In this document: positions 52,421 through 63,965 of the stretch, in pieces | Layout of the letters: every line of letters starts with the position of its first letter | Position numbering within the stretch: position 1 is the first letter of the stretch | Assembly (NCBI RefSeq): GCF_963678635.1 | Contig: NC_087070.1 | Span: 53,918,617 to 53,982,616 of the forward strand | Reading direction: 5' to 3' | Origin: Symsagittifera roscoffensis | Lineage: Eukaryota > Xenacoelomorpha > Acoela > Convolutidae | Length of the DNA: 64,000 nucleotides | Notes under the pieces: generated by a model | The model's database searches: none | Seen by the model: only the letters and a program-made list of their open reading frames with translations | What the model was told of the DNA's origin: nothing | Translations under genes and position numbers: made by a program

Positions 52421-52749
52421 TTCGTGCTGTAAGCGGTTTTCTTGGAAAATTTCTTTTTTTTTGTCGTTTGTCTTTGTCGTTTTTTCGCTGAAAAATCTTT
52501 CTTTCTTTGAATTCAATTATTGTGGTTTATTTTATTGTAGTAGTGACCCTATCTTCCGTGTTTGAAGGTAAAAATAGATTTTATCCATTTGTGTGGTTCC
52601 GAAGGGGGGAGGGAGTAAAAGTTTAACATCTTAAATTGAACATTATTTTAAACCTTGTGGTTCTTCTTTTATTTTCTGTCGGCTAGCTTGTTATTCTCTA
52701 TTCTTTGTTCGTGGTATCGTTATATGAATGTGTATTCTAAAATTTCTAA

Positions 52750-52906
52750 TTTTGTGGGATTTTTTTTTCTAAACTGATATATTCCCAGAGAACGCTAAAT
52801 GAAGATTCAAAATGATTCAAATAGACTTTTTGCCTGTAACCCCGGGCTGCATTCTTTACACTAGCGAACAGCGTAGTGTATTAGTACGTAGAGATTTTTT
52901 TTGTTT
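52750..52906 (+). repeat. dispersed repeat R1, copy 1
   Basis: Shares with 53957-54110 ACTGATATATTCCC, GAACGCTAAATGAAG and CTTTACACT...GCAGCGTAGT in the same order over ~150 bp, with about 25-30% difference. Noncoding. Confidence 0.75.
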
Positions 52907-53654
52907 TTTTTCTCGAAAGTCTGAAATTGTGTTCACGCTCAATTTTGATCTTTCCTGGTTTGAGTTGGATTATTTCCAAGTTCCTTACTTGTTTCAAGGA
53001 ATGTAAACTCCACTATCGAACAGCAAAACTGTTAAAGTCACAAAAAATCCGATCGACTGTTCTAGTTTCGAAAATGGATTTCAAGTTTCTGATTCGCAGC
53101 GGAATAAAAACTTTACCTAATGATCCAGTTATCTCAAATTGAGTTGTTTTTATTAAATAATTGTCAATGATAAAATGTTTTTGAAACTTAGAGATTTTAG
53201 GTCGTGTATGTTTTATTTTGAAGTTCGAAATTTGAAGATTTTTTTGCCGATCAGAATGTTTGTTCGAATAGTAGTTTCAATTCTGTGAGTGCGTTTTTGT
53301 GTGAAAATTGTAAAGTTCATCATAAAAAATGTTCATGGAATTTCACTTTTTCCCGGTTTAGATTATTGGACTGGTTTTTCGGCTTATAGGTCGTCGGATT
53401 AAGTTCTCCGCATTTGTCATGTTTTTATTTTTCTTATACTTCCCTCATGTATTTTTGCCTTTGTCACGTTTTTGTTTTTCTTTTATCGTGGTTGTATGTA
53501 ACATATAAGCAGTTTGACATTCATCAGTTAAAACATTGAGTTTTCATAAGCGGTGTGATATCAAAATAACTATATGTTTAATTGAGTTAGATATTTTTTT
53601 GCCATGTTTGAGCCACATTTAAACCTTCAAGAATTATACACTATCTCTTGTTGT

Positions 53655-53775
53655 TTAGGCATCAACGCGTATAGATCCATAGTTGTCTAATCGTTTGCTT
53701 GCCAGAATATAAGGTTTTCTCTATGAATATAGCTCTTTAAGCATCAACGCGTATAGAACTATAGATTTTTGAACT
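53655..53775 (+). repeat. 80-bp direct repeat GCATCAACGCGTATAGA
   Basis: GCATCAACGCGTATAGAxCxATAG occurs near 53659 and 53739, with similar flanks. Confidence 0.6.
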
Positions 53776-53956
53776 ATCGGACTTTAGAGTTTAAGTTTTT
53801 TCTCTCTATTTCTTATCTTGTCTACAATTTTATTTGGAGGTACATGTATAATGCCATGCTTAAGCATCTTTTATACGCTTCGAAATTATCAGTTAAGTAG
53901 ATGTTTAACCACATATCTGCATATCTATGCAGCGGATGTAGCTTTAAGTTTCTAAT

Positions 53957-54110
53957 TTTTTGAGATTTTATTAATTTTTTTCTTAACTGATATATTCCCA
54001 AGGAACGCTAAATGAAGCCTCAAAATAGCTCAAACAAAATTGTTTCCTTATTTAGCCTCCTGCCTGCTCTCTTTACACTCGAGAGCAGCGTAGTCTAGAA
54101 GTACGAACCT
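53957..54110 (+). repeat. dispersed repeat R1, copy 2
   Basis: Second copy of 52750-52906. It lies immediately upstream of a tRNA-like sequence (54245), as copy 1 lies downstream of another, so R1 may be part of the same SINE-type family. Confidence 0.75.
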
Positions 54111-54244
54111 TCTTTATTTTTAATCTAACTCGCAAATAAAAATGTTCACTTGTTTGGAGGTACTTTTGCTATAATCACTATTGGTAGTTGGAAGTTTCAT
54201 AGATCTGTTCTCTACCTTATTAGCTACTAGTGTTTGTAGAACAT

Positions 54245-54325
54245 TTAGTGTCCGTTGCTGAGTGGTTAGTGCGTGAGACTCATAATATCCTGGTCGCAGA
54301 TCGAATCTGAAACGTTGCCGCATTT
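54245..54325 (+). repeat. tRNA-Met-like SINE head or tRNA pseudogene
   Basis: GCTGAGTGGTTAGTGCGTGAGA (A box and D arm), CTCATAA anticodon loop (CAT) and GCAGATCGAATCTG (B box/T arm) are in tRNA order and spacing. The anticodon stem does not pair well (TGAGA with TATCC) and the acceptor stem is absent, so it is not a functional tRNA. Confidence 0.6.
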
Positions 54326-54834
54326 TACTAATTCGAGGCTTATTTCACTTTTTCTTATTGCACTTTATAGAGCTACTTTTTTGTCGTATTGTATTTGCTT
54401 TCCCAAATGCGGAAAAGCTTAATCTTGTCGGTTTTCTAGTTAGCTTACAGATTGGATCTTTATTTTGCTCAACTGCGCTTGCTCCATGAGTAAGTTTGAC
54501 TAAGCTGCTATATGGTTATGTTTAAGTTTATCTAGCAAATTTGTTTACCGGGTTTACTCAGCGTTTTACATCACACTCTCAACTATCTTATCACTTTGAG
54601 CTGTTTTTCGCGCTTCACTGAAACGTTTCGGAAAAGATGGACAAGTTAATTAGGCGATTGAATATCGCGTGCTTTAAAAAGTGCATAACTAGGCTGCGCA
54701 AGTTTTACGGAGATATATGTGAAGTTTACTATATAATTCGTAAAACGTCAGTGGCTGAGTATTCGAGAAGACTGTCTGGCGCAATATCTTTTGTCTTCCG
54801 GTTCCTCCCTTTTTTAATTTTTTGTTGGTTTTCA

Positions 54835-54900
54835 GTGCTTTTTTGCCGTTGTTGCTTCCACTTGCAAGTGTTGCTTTGCCTCTCTATTGAAAACTTAGCT
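54835..54900 (+). repeat. dispersed repeat R2, copy 1
   Basis: Shares CTTGCAA...GTGTTG...CTTTGCCTCT with 58800-58875 and 63880-63965. Short frames crossing it (54637-54963) are therefore not treated as genes. Confidence 0.5.
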
Positions 54901-55923
54901 TTTCAAATCAATTTAGTGGCCCGATTAATTCTTTGTGACCCTTTTCAATTGTTCACTAAGTGAAGATTAGATTTGTTCTATTTCAGCTACTGCTGATGTT
55001 TATAGCTGTAAGTGATTTCTGAAAACTGGATTTAAATGCCTCGTTTCGCCGCAAAGCAAAGGAAGATTTTCGAAAGATTTCATTATTTTCGCTGTTAGTG
55101 TTTATGTGAAAGTTAATTTTAATCCTCGACCCTCCATTACAAAAAACCCCATAACAGCTAAAATACCTTTTTTGTTTTTTATTCTAAATGGGAATAAACA
55201 TAGTGAAGATAATTATATAGATCGTGTTGACTTTTTTTCATCAAAAAGTCTCAGTCACGCTCAAAGTTAATTTTTCTAATTTTGACTTATTTTTTATTGC
55301 ATTCAATCCAAGTTCATTTGCGCAAGGGAAAAAAGTAAAATTCTAAGTAACAAAAGTAAAATTGGCGCAAAAAATGGGAACGACTAATATTTCGAATGGA
55401 TTTTTTTTCAGAACTTGAATGAATTTAAAAAATTACCTATTGATCCTGTTCTTTAATTGGGCTAATTTTATGAAGTGTTGATTGGTGAATTTTTTGTAAT
55501 TGAGTTAGGCAGCGACAACTTTTGCTTAGCAGGCAACCTGGCTGTTTTGAAATTCAGAATACAATACACAAATTGTTCAAAAGAGTACATCCAAGTTCAG
55601 AGTTTATTACTTTCTGCACCCTTGGGCAATGATGCGAATAAATTCCGGTGGTGTATGTATGTCAGTCGCTGTATTAGCTCTAAATCCCGGCTTATACCCT
55701 GCGCTCTTAATCTGTCCTTGATTATTGGATGACTCATTAAAGGAATCATTTTCATGGCAGACGTTTCAAATGGAAGAAGGTTTCTAAGCAATCAATGTCA
55801 TTTAAATTTTCGGGTTTTCGCGCTTATTTTCATAAGATTTTTAACTTTAAATTTGGTTGGCTTTCAACCAGGGAAGCACACACATAGAGACAGACTCAAT
55901 GCGTTGGTGCGTTTTTTCTCTAG

Positions 55924-57545
55924 TCAATTAGTAATTTTTTGTTTAGAGTTTTCAACCAGTGACGATAGAAACCACAGCAAAGAAGCTGAAATCGACCAGT
56001 ATCAAGGCAAACAGGCTTGCTATTGTGTAGAAACGAACCAACAAGTTCCTCATTTAGCAACCCGGCAGCGACTTGGAAATTACATACGACCTACTGGCCC
56101 CGCATTAAACCAGGCCACCGTATCTGCATCATATGTTGCAAATGCTGCAATGCACACCACCGAAGATGCATCGTGTGGTAATGTAAACGGAAAAAGAGAA
56201 GAAAGTGTTTATGACGGCCCTTGTAATGTACTAGCAACCACCTTCACTAAATGCAATACAATCCATCACAGTGTGTTACTTGAAAACTCTATTCCCACTT
56301 CCAATCAATTTCCCACTTGTTCTGTACCTTTGTCCAACTGTCACAATTTAAACTACAATACAGATGAAAAACCGAGTATTACTCCTGCGGCTAATCATAA
56401 AGTATGTGGTGGTACATCTGCTAATTTAGTCTCCTCAGTACACAATACACGTAATTATGAGACCTGTCAAAGAGAGCCGCCGTCATTTTCTAACTATGCA
56501 GACACGGCAACAAATATTACCCACTTAGAAAATGCCACTGGTAGACTATACCATGGTGTCAATTCTGACTATCAAGTGAATCAATTTTCGCCTTCCTTCA
56601 AAAATCTCGATCACGTAGTTCCGTGCAATTGTCACGGGCAAAATTATAGAGCTGAAAATAATGTGTCCCAATTTGTGCCTAGAGGGGGGCCCTTCTCAAA
56701 TCTGTCTCAAGTTGCCCCTAGTTGTCCGACCCACCCTTCTTCAAACAGAAATCAAGAAGCAGCGCCCAAATACCATCACGCATTAACCTCAAACAATTCC
56801 ATTTACGAGGCGTCTAATAGTCACGCTTTTAACCCTGAAATAGACACGATGATACCATATAGTAGTAATAATGGCACCCCGAATTCAACCTCTAACCCTG
56901 GTCGCAGCTCACAGCAAAATTTGATATATTACCAAGCCCACATTCCAAACCAGCACAGAGAACTTGTACATTCTTTCCAAGTGAATCCAAACAACCTGAC
57001 ACGGGCTAATGAGCACATTAGTGGACAGATAAATACCTCTAATTTATGTTCACAACAACAGCAACACTACCAGGCTAATAATAGATCTGCAATAGAGAAA
57101 ACAAATCCAGACGGTAGTATAGCAGCGTCAAGAGTACCAGAATTAGTTTGTCATAACGGAATGTCCACTTCTAATCAGCCTGTTTATTACGAAGCACCGT
57201 TGAAAGCAGCAGTGAATAACGGCAGCAGTTCATCGACGTCTTGTAATTCTTGTCACTCGGTGAGAAACGCTGAAGTAGATGGCTTAGATAATTTAGCGAG
57301 TAAACAACGATTAGCTGGGAGTTTAAGTACAGCGTCGGATCCAAGTGACGGTTCAGGAGGGTCGGTTGGTTCAAATCCGGTGAGCGGAGGTTCGAGTCCC
57401 GATGACGATGCCTCGACATACTCGAGTGGGAGTAAAGCGAGCTCGGCTGTTGATACATCGTGTGCAGTGAGGCCTAAGAGTGGAGTAGGCAAGGTGAAGG
57501 GATCGGCAAATAAGGATAGCAAAGGAGCAGCGAGCGACGAAGAAG
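55924..57545 (+). CDS. host gene, large internal exon (Asn/Ser-rich, ~540 aa)
   Basis: The open frame spans 55754-57559, but its first ~170 bp are T-rich and intron-like. Acceptors TTTTTTCTCTAG|T (exon from 55924) or TTTTCAACCAG|T (from 55960) are both phase-compatible with the exon ending at 51854. The 3' end is a strong donor, GAAG|GTAAGC, with the exon ending at 57545 and the nominal stop in the intron. The protein is Asn/Ser/His/Gln-rich without folded domains, ending in low-complexity acidic/basic sequence (DPSDGSGGSVGSNP ... SSPDDDASTYSSGSK ... DSKGAASDEEG). Such a tail before an intron is often followed by a DNA-binding domain in transcription factors, but none is in this window. Confidence is moderate for coding and low for identity. 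Confidence 0.6.
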
Positions 57546-58212
57546 GTAAGCCTCCTTAGAAACTACCTTTTAGGGCATCTAATCTTCTCGTTTGCAGAAT
57601 GTTAGGATTTGTTAAACTTTTTTCAAGGTTTATTTTCTTTCAAGGCATGTTGGTATTTTTGCCTTTCTTAACTTGTGTATGCGAAGTACACCTTCGCTTC
57701 TGTTTCAAAAAATAGACCACTACTGTTTTAAGATGGCGTTAAAAGTAATGACACGTCTTCCAAAGGATAAAGCAATAAAAGTTTATGGCAATAGGAGAGT
57801 TTGATTATACAATGGGCCAAATCTGGCTGAAGAAGCGAAGTCTTTGAGTCTGAAGCTATAAGTGTGTGCGATTCGTCATTGAGTCATTAACGATCAATTT
57901 AAAGGATCAATTAGGATTATTCGGTAGAATAACCGTATTTTTTGGTTTAAGTTAGGCTATATTAACATGCAGGAAGATTTTAAACTGTAACTTGCTCTGT
58001 TTCGAATGAGGTGACTTTTGTCAACAAAATGCTGTTTCTTTCTTCGTAAAATTTGTCCGTAAATGCTGCAAAGTTTTTTCTTTTTGTGGGAAATTATCTT
58101 GATCTCTCTTATGAGAGCAAGTGCTCGTAATCAGGAACTAGACTTTTTTTCCTGTAAACAACTCTCTGACAAATCTGTGAGTGAATGAACTTTCTTTATC
58201 ACTGAACCGTCG

Positions 58213-58400
58213 CTTCCAGAATCCTTCCGCTTCGGTCTACAGGTAACGCGGTTAGCTGTGTACCCAAAAGTCTGGAGTTTGAATCTCAGTCAGGCCTTGT
58301 TTTTTTCAGTATGTATGAAATAGATTTTTTTCTGGGAGAAATTGTTTTGTCGGACTTTCGTTTGCCTGCTAATGTTTTCTCGGCTTAGTTGCCACATCAA
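58213..58400 (+). repeat. SINE-like repeat, copy 2 (tRNA-like head)
   Basis: GGTCTACAGGTAACGCGGTTAGCTGTG (A-box-like) and CTGGAGTTTGAATCTCAG (T-arm hairpin, B box) are followed by an AT-rich body ending in CGGCTTAGTTGCCACATCA, shared with the repeat at 52253-52420. Confidence 0.5.
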
Positions 58401-58799
58401 TTATTTTTCTTGCATTTTTTATTGTAGTTACAAGTATTGTTGATGATTTGCTCCTGTAGTTTGAAAATTTACCAGCCCCGACTTAGTATAGTTTCCTTTA
58501 CTTTTTTTAGCTTAAAAGTTTCATTCTACCTAAATAATTTCGGCTTAAACTTTATTGGATTATTCAACTAATTTTTGTCTCTTGATGGGCGAAATTGATC
58601 TATTTTAACCACCATTCTGGTCGATTGTGTTTTGAAGTCTCAAAGTCGCTCAAAAAGTTTTCATGGCAATTTATTTTCGTCTTAATGGGCGTCTGCTTAT
58701 GTATTGTCGGCTTAGTGGCCCCTCGGTAAACACAAAAAGCATATTTAATGCTAGCGGTTATGTTTCTCGACTTTTTTCGACGGTCACTTCGGTGTCGTT

Positions 58800-58875
58800 T
58801 TTTATTCGCCAGCTTGCAATACTACGCTTGCGTTCTACGCACATGATGCTGAGCTCTGCTTCGTCTCTATGTTGA
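58800..58875 (+). repeat. dispersed repeat R2, copy 2
   Basis: AGCTTGCAATACTACGCTTG...GCTGAGCTCTGCTTCGTCTCT, related to 54835-54900 and 63880-63965. Confidence 0.5.
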
Positions 58876-60289
58876 GGTAAGTTTTTGGGAGGCTTAATTT
58901 TTCAATATGAATTTGTCTGTTTTGGAGGGCTTTTCGAGTTCGGGTTTTTGGCGGGCGTGTTACAAATTGTACATTAGACTTTGTTCCTGGGAACAATTCG
59001 TTGAACGAAATCCCTCGCTGATTAATTTAATTGGTTCCGTTTTTTTTCTGGATCTGGCAGTGGTTATACTGCTGATCTTGATGCTACTGCCTTGTACTTG
59101 TCTAAACCATTTTCTTATTTTAATTTGATCTTTTTACCACCTTTTTGAAGGGCCTTTGACTGACTTTGTTGTTTTGTTTCCTATGCATGGGATTTCTCTT
59201 TGCCCAGAAATTCAGGACGAACTGATGTTCTTATTTTGTAATGTGTTGGAGAAATTTGTCGCCCAATCATTTTGATTATAGCGCGGTGCATATAACTTTA
59301 TGTAATACTTGAATACATTCATATTAATTTATATCTAAATTCGTTTTTGAAATTATTATAGTAATGAGTTCATTATAATTACTATTCCGATTTTCTCTGG
59401 ATTTTGTGAATTTAGATTGCCTGGATTTTTTCATTTCGCAATTTCATATGAAGGTAGAGAAAATTAAAAAGAACTTTGTTATGCCTTGAACTATTTCCTA
59501 ATGAATTTGCAGTTTGTGATAAATATTCCTCTTCGCGTATCGCAAATGATGCGAAGCTTCGCAATGCCGTCGTGTCTACATATCTTTCCGCGTCATAAGT
59601 TCACTTTCAGTTATCAGGTGTTCAGCATCCTGCCTTATTTCCCTTTGTCAAGTTATTTCTTGAGACAAGTGTTTTTCAAATCATTTGACCCACGGTATAT
59701 TCCCTGTCTTTGTGATATTTTTTTCGCGGAATCCTGTATTTCCAATTTGACTATTTAAAACTTTACTCGATTTTGCCTAAATTGATTAAATCGTGAGTTT
59801 TATTGATTTCATTTGAGTTTAGAGGCAGCTTTCAGTTGTTTTGCATTACATTGAAAATGTGAGGGTAAAGTTTTGTTGATTTGGACACTAAATTTGACTT
59901 GTTTTCCAACCGAAGTCTTACCTTTGTTTTTTTTTGTTTTCAATTTTTTTAGGCCGTGTAGTTTTCATTTGGTAGTTTGCATAGCCATTAGCAATATCGC
60001 TGTCTAAAATATCCGCTGATATAGTTTTCAGGCGATAGGTTTTTCTTCGAAAGTTAAAAAAGCTGTAAAAGCTTTACATTCATCTGCTACTTAATTTTTG
60101 TTTTTCAGCTGGTATGCTTTGCGCAACTTCGCCTCTTATCATTCACTTCTGACTTTTCAGCCCTTTTTCTGTTTTTTTAATGAAATGTTTGTGAGTCAGA
60201 ATTTCCTGTTTGATCAAAACAGGTATTATGAAAATGTGTGGGATCGGTTTTTTTTATTTTGATTATATTTTTTGAGACGCTTAGGCAAA

Positions 60290-61150
60290 AATTTTAAATT
60301 TTCTCGAAAACTACTCAGCCGATTTTCAAAAATCTTCTATTTTTTCAAAGTGGTACCAATGGGAAGACCACCTACAAACCTGTGTGTCTGCATAATTCCC
60401 TTGTCTCTTTTTATCTTACCGGACATTCTACAGCCTTCGAAAAAGTGTGTGGGAGGAATTTTTACCCATATTTTTGGATTTTTTACATTTTCTCGAAAAG
60501 TATCCTCCCAACGCTAAGATTTTGTGTTCAGGTTATGCAACAGGTTAAATCTTGTGTGAAGCTCCCCTGCAAAAGTACACTCCCAAATCTGAGATTTTGA
60601 TTCAAATGGGTAGAACAAGTGTTGGGAAGCCCCGCTGCCCTCCCCTGCATAAGCAGTTACGGCCAAATTTTCCTACACATAGAGTCAGGACCCTCGGAAA
60701 AATCAATTTTTCGATTTTTTTTACCATTGTTTGAAAATTTGACTTTCTTGAAAACTACCCTCCCAAATTCGAGGTTTTGGTTTCAATGAGTGGATCAGGT
60801 TGTAGGAGGCTCTCCTGCATATGCAGTTACGCCAAAATGTTTTCATACGAAAAGTGATCGCCCTCATAAAAATCTAGGTTTCGATTTTTCGACCGTTTGT
60901 TGAAGCTTTCTTAATTTTTTGAAAACTACCTCCCGAATCTGAGTTTTTGATTTCAATCAAACGGAAGGGTTGTGGTAAGCTTTTCTGCGTAAGCGGCTAC
61001 GGCAAAATTTTTTTATCCAAAATTTACGGCTCTCGGAAACTATTTTTTTACGGTTCGGAAACGAAAATTTGATTTTCTTGAAACATGCCCTCCCAAATCT
61101 GAGGTTTGTTTCAATGAGTGGAACAGGTTGTGGGAAGATTCCCTGCTTAA
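60290..61150 (+). repeat. degenerate tandem repeat, ~160-175 bp unit
   Basis: Five or six diverged units marked by TTCTYGAAAACTACCCTCCCAAATCTGAGRTTTT at about 60500, 60580, 60757, 60928 and 61088. Each is followed by GAGTGGAACAGGTTGTGGGA and TGCAxxAGCxGxTACGGCAAAATTT. Confidence 0.75.
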
Positions 61151-62353
61151 AACAAGTTCTGAGATTTGACCGTTTTTTGCCATTTTTTAAAAACTTTTTT
61201 CGAAAAGCACCAGATTCTTATGATTTTTTTTCTAAAACTTTCATAAAACATTGAAAAAAATTGCAGAAAAATTGATAATATGAATCCTGTCCTTGGGTAC
61301 TGTCAGGGTACTCTCGGGGTTTGCAATTTTTTTCTCAACATCTGACTGCTTAAATCTTTTCAGTTTTCAAGGTATGATGTTTTTTTAATGATTTTTTCAA
61401 AAATTTTCATGGAGCTTATATAAAAACTTGACAAAAATTGAAGTTTTCAGTTTTATGGAGCGACTTGCTGTCAGGGTTTTTTCAGGCGTTGCAAATTGTG
61501 CTTCCAAAAATGACTGGTCAAGTTCTATTTGCCAAGATTTGACGTTTTTTTCATGATTTTTTTTCAAAAGTTTTGTCAAAGAAATGGTATATTAAAACTT
61601 GAAATATATTAAAACTTGAAAGTTGAAATTCTCAACCCTGTAACTGGGCGCTGTCAGGGTACTCTCAGGGGTTGCAAATCTTGCCTCAAAATTTAACTGC
61701 TAAAATCCTTTGGGTTTCTAAGATACGAATTTTTGAAAGATTTTCTTAAATATTTTCAAATAAGTTAGATATAATAACTTAATAAAAAGGTGCTCAGGCG
61801 TTACAAATTTTGCATCCAAATATGGCGAATTAATTCTAATGTTCCGAAATGACCTTTTTCAGAAAATTCAGTTTTAAAAAAAAGTTCACAAAATCTGTAG
61901 TAGCCAACCCTGTAATCAGGTGCGGACGAGGTAATCTGAGGGGTTGCAAATCTTTCCTCCGAAGTTGACTGCTCAAATGCTTTTGCTTTTCGAGATGTGA
62001 CGTTTTTTCAATAATTTTCGGTTTTTCAAAAAACTTGAATTAAAATAAAAATATTTCAAAATTCGAAATACTCAACATCATGGCGGGGTACTCTCAAATG
62101 TACTCCAGGTTGTTTGTCTGGACTCCAATTATGACTGCTCAATGCCTTTTTTCAAGTTTCAATTAACTTAAGAAGAAAGAATGATTTTTAAAATTTATTA
62201 CGCTGGATTATGAATCCCATTTATGAATTTGCTATTGAAGTCGCTACCATTTTTTTCTAATGCGGAAAGTGCAATTGTATGCTGTCGGCCATTTTAGGGT
62301 TTAGTTTACGAAGATCTGAAACCCAGTTGTTTTGAAGTTTTGTCCATTTTAGT
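61147..62353 (+). repeat. 1.2-kb tandem duplication, unit 1
   Basis: Aligned with unit 2 at an offset of 1,207 bp, with a few percent difference. Internally it is made of about six diverged sub-units of ~125-185 bp. They are marked by GGTACTCTCxGGGGTTGCAAAT...TGACTGCTCAAAT at 61343, 61511, 61694, 61821, 61966 and 62132. It lacks ~110 bp near 62155 that unit 2 has. Confidence 0.9.
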
Positions 62354-63671
62354 TTAAAACAAGTTCTGAGATTTTGACCGTTTTTTGCCATTTTTTAAAA
62401 ACTTTTCTCGAAAAGCACCAGATTCTTAGGATTTTTTTTTCTAAAACTTTCATAAAACATTGAAAAAAGTTGCAGAAAAATTGAAAATATGAATCCTATC
62501 CTTGGGTACTGTCAGGGTACTCTCGGGGTTTGCAATTTTATTCTCAACATCTGACTGCTTAAATCTTCTCAGTTTTCAAGGTATGACGTTTTTTTAATGA
62601 TTTTTTCAAAAATTTTCATAGAGCTTATATAAAAACTTGACAAAAATTGAAGTTTTCAGTTTTATGGAGCGAATTGCTGTCAGGATTTTTTCAGGCGTTG
62701 CGAATTGTGCTTCCAAAAATGACTGGTCAAGTCGTTCTATTTTCCAAGATTTGACGTTTTTTTCATGATTTTTTTCAAAAGTTTTGTCAAAGAAATGGTA
62801 TATTAAAACTTGAAATATATTAAAACTTGAAAGTTGAAATTCTCAACCCTGTAACTGGGCGCTGTCAGGGTACTCTCTGGGGTTGCAAATCTTGTCTCAA
62901 AATTTGACTGCTAAAATCCTTTGGGTTTCTAAGATACGAAGTTTTTAAAGATTTTTTTAATTATTTTCAAATAAGTTAGATATAAAAACTTAATAAAAAG
63001 GTGCTCAGGCGTTACAAATTTAGCATCCAAATATGGCGAATCAATTCTAATGTTCCGAAATGACCTTTTTCAGAAAATTCAGTTTTAAAAAAAAGTTCAC
63101 AAAATCTGTAGTAGCCAACCCTGTAATCAGGTGCGGAAGAGGTAATCTGAGGGGTTGCAAAGCTTTCCTCCGAAGTTGACTGCTCAAATGCTTTTGCTTT
63201 TCGAGATGTGACGTTTTTTCAATAATTTTCGGTTTTTCAAAAAACTTGAATTAAAATAAAAATATTTCAAAATTCGAAATACTCAACATCATGGCGGGGT
63301 ACTCTCAAAGGTACTCCAGGTTGTTTGTCTGGACTCCAATTATGACTGCTCAATGCCTTTTTTCAAAGAAATACTTTTCAAAATTTGAAATGGTCGACCC
63401 TTTTCTGGGAGTGATGTCACGTTGCTACCAGGATATGCATATGTGGCCTGAAATTTGTTCATTAAACTTACAATTAACTTAAGAAAAAAGAATGATTTTT
63501 AAAATTTATTACGCTGGATTATGAATCCCATTTATGAATTTGCTATTGAAGTCGCTATCATTTTTTTCTAATGCGGAAAGTGCAATTGTATGCTGTCGGC
63601 CATTTTAGGGTTTAGCTTACGAAGATCTGAAACCCAGTGGTTTTGAAGTTTTGTCCATTTTAGTTTAAAAC
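62354..63671 (+). repeat. 1.2-kb tandem duplication, unit 2
   Basis: Second copy, from TTAAAACAAGTTCTGAG to TTTTAGTTTAAAACAA. It keeps ~110 bp (about 63366-63475) absent from unit 1, so unit 1 carries a deletion or unit 2 an insertion. Confidence 0.9.
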
Positions 63672-63879
63672 AACCTTCAAGTAAATTTTTTTTTATCGTT
63701 CAAATTTTTTGTAATCAAAAGCGTTGTTGGATGCATCTTCTTTTTACGGTTGCTTTTATTTCGCGTTTACGGTTGCTTTCATTTTTTTATGTATAAGCAA
63801 CTTTTATGTTCACTAATCTGTTTGATGCAGCTGAGGTGCGTTAAGCGCTAGTTTTTTTATACTTTTTCCGACATAATGG

Positions 63880-63965
63880 TTTCCGGTTCATTTCATATCC
63901 GGTAGCTTGCAATACTTGTGTTGTATCGCAAGTGTTGAGATTCGCTTTGCCTCTGTGCTCAATAG
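63880..63965 (+). repeat. dispersed repeat R2, copy 3
   Basis: GGTAGCTTGCAATACTTGTGTTG...GCAAGTGTTGAGATTCGCTTTGCCTCT, related to 54835-54900 and 58800-58875. It continues to the window edge. Confidence 0.5.

Larger units (their letters stand above)
57546..60270. other. probable intron or intergenic region with dispersed repeats
   Basis: AT-rich, begins with the splice donor GTAAGC. It contains SINE-like copy 58213-58400 and R2 copy 58800-58875. No further exon was identified, including around the chance frame 59486-59758. Confidence 0.5.

Noticed and set aside
54245-54325. Functional tRNA-Met gene
   Set aside because: Anticodon loop and B box look right, but the anticodon stem does not pair and there is no acceptor stem.
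54637-54963. 108-codon frame with hydrophobic stretches
   Set aside because: Overlaps dispersed repeat R2; composition follows the T-rich repeat rather than a protein.
55754-55923. N-terminal start of the 601-codon frame at 55754
   Set aside because: T-rich, hydrophobic and intron-like; splice acceptors at 55923 and 55959 give a more credible exon start.
57364-57405. Two exact B-box matches (GGTTCAAATCC, GGTTCGAGTCC)
   Set aside because: They lie inside the Gly/Ser-rich coding exon and no tRNA cloverleaf can be built around them.
58663-59758. Short + strand frames (58663-58875, 58907-59128, 59486-59758)
   Set aside because: T-rich low-complexity frames, the first within repeat R2; no supporting splice or domain evidence.
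61147-63671. CRISPR-like array
   Set aside because: Spacing and sub-unit divergence fit eukaryotic satellite DNA; there are no short identical direct repeats with unique spacers.
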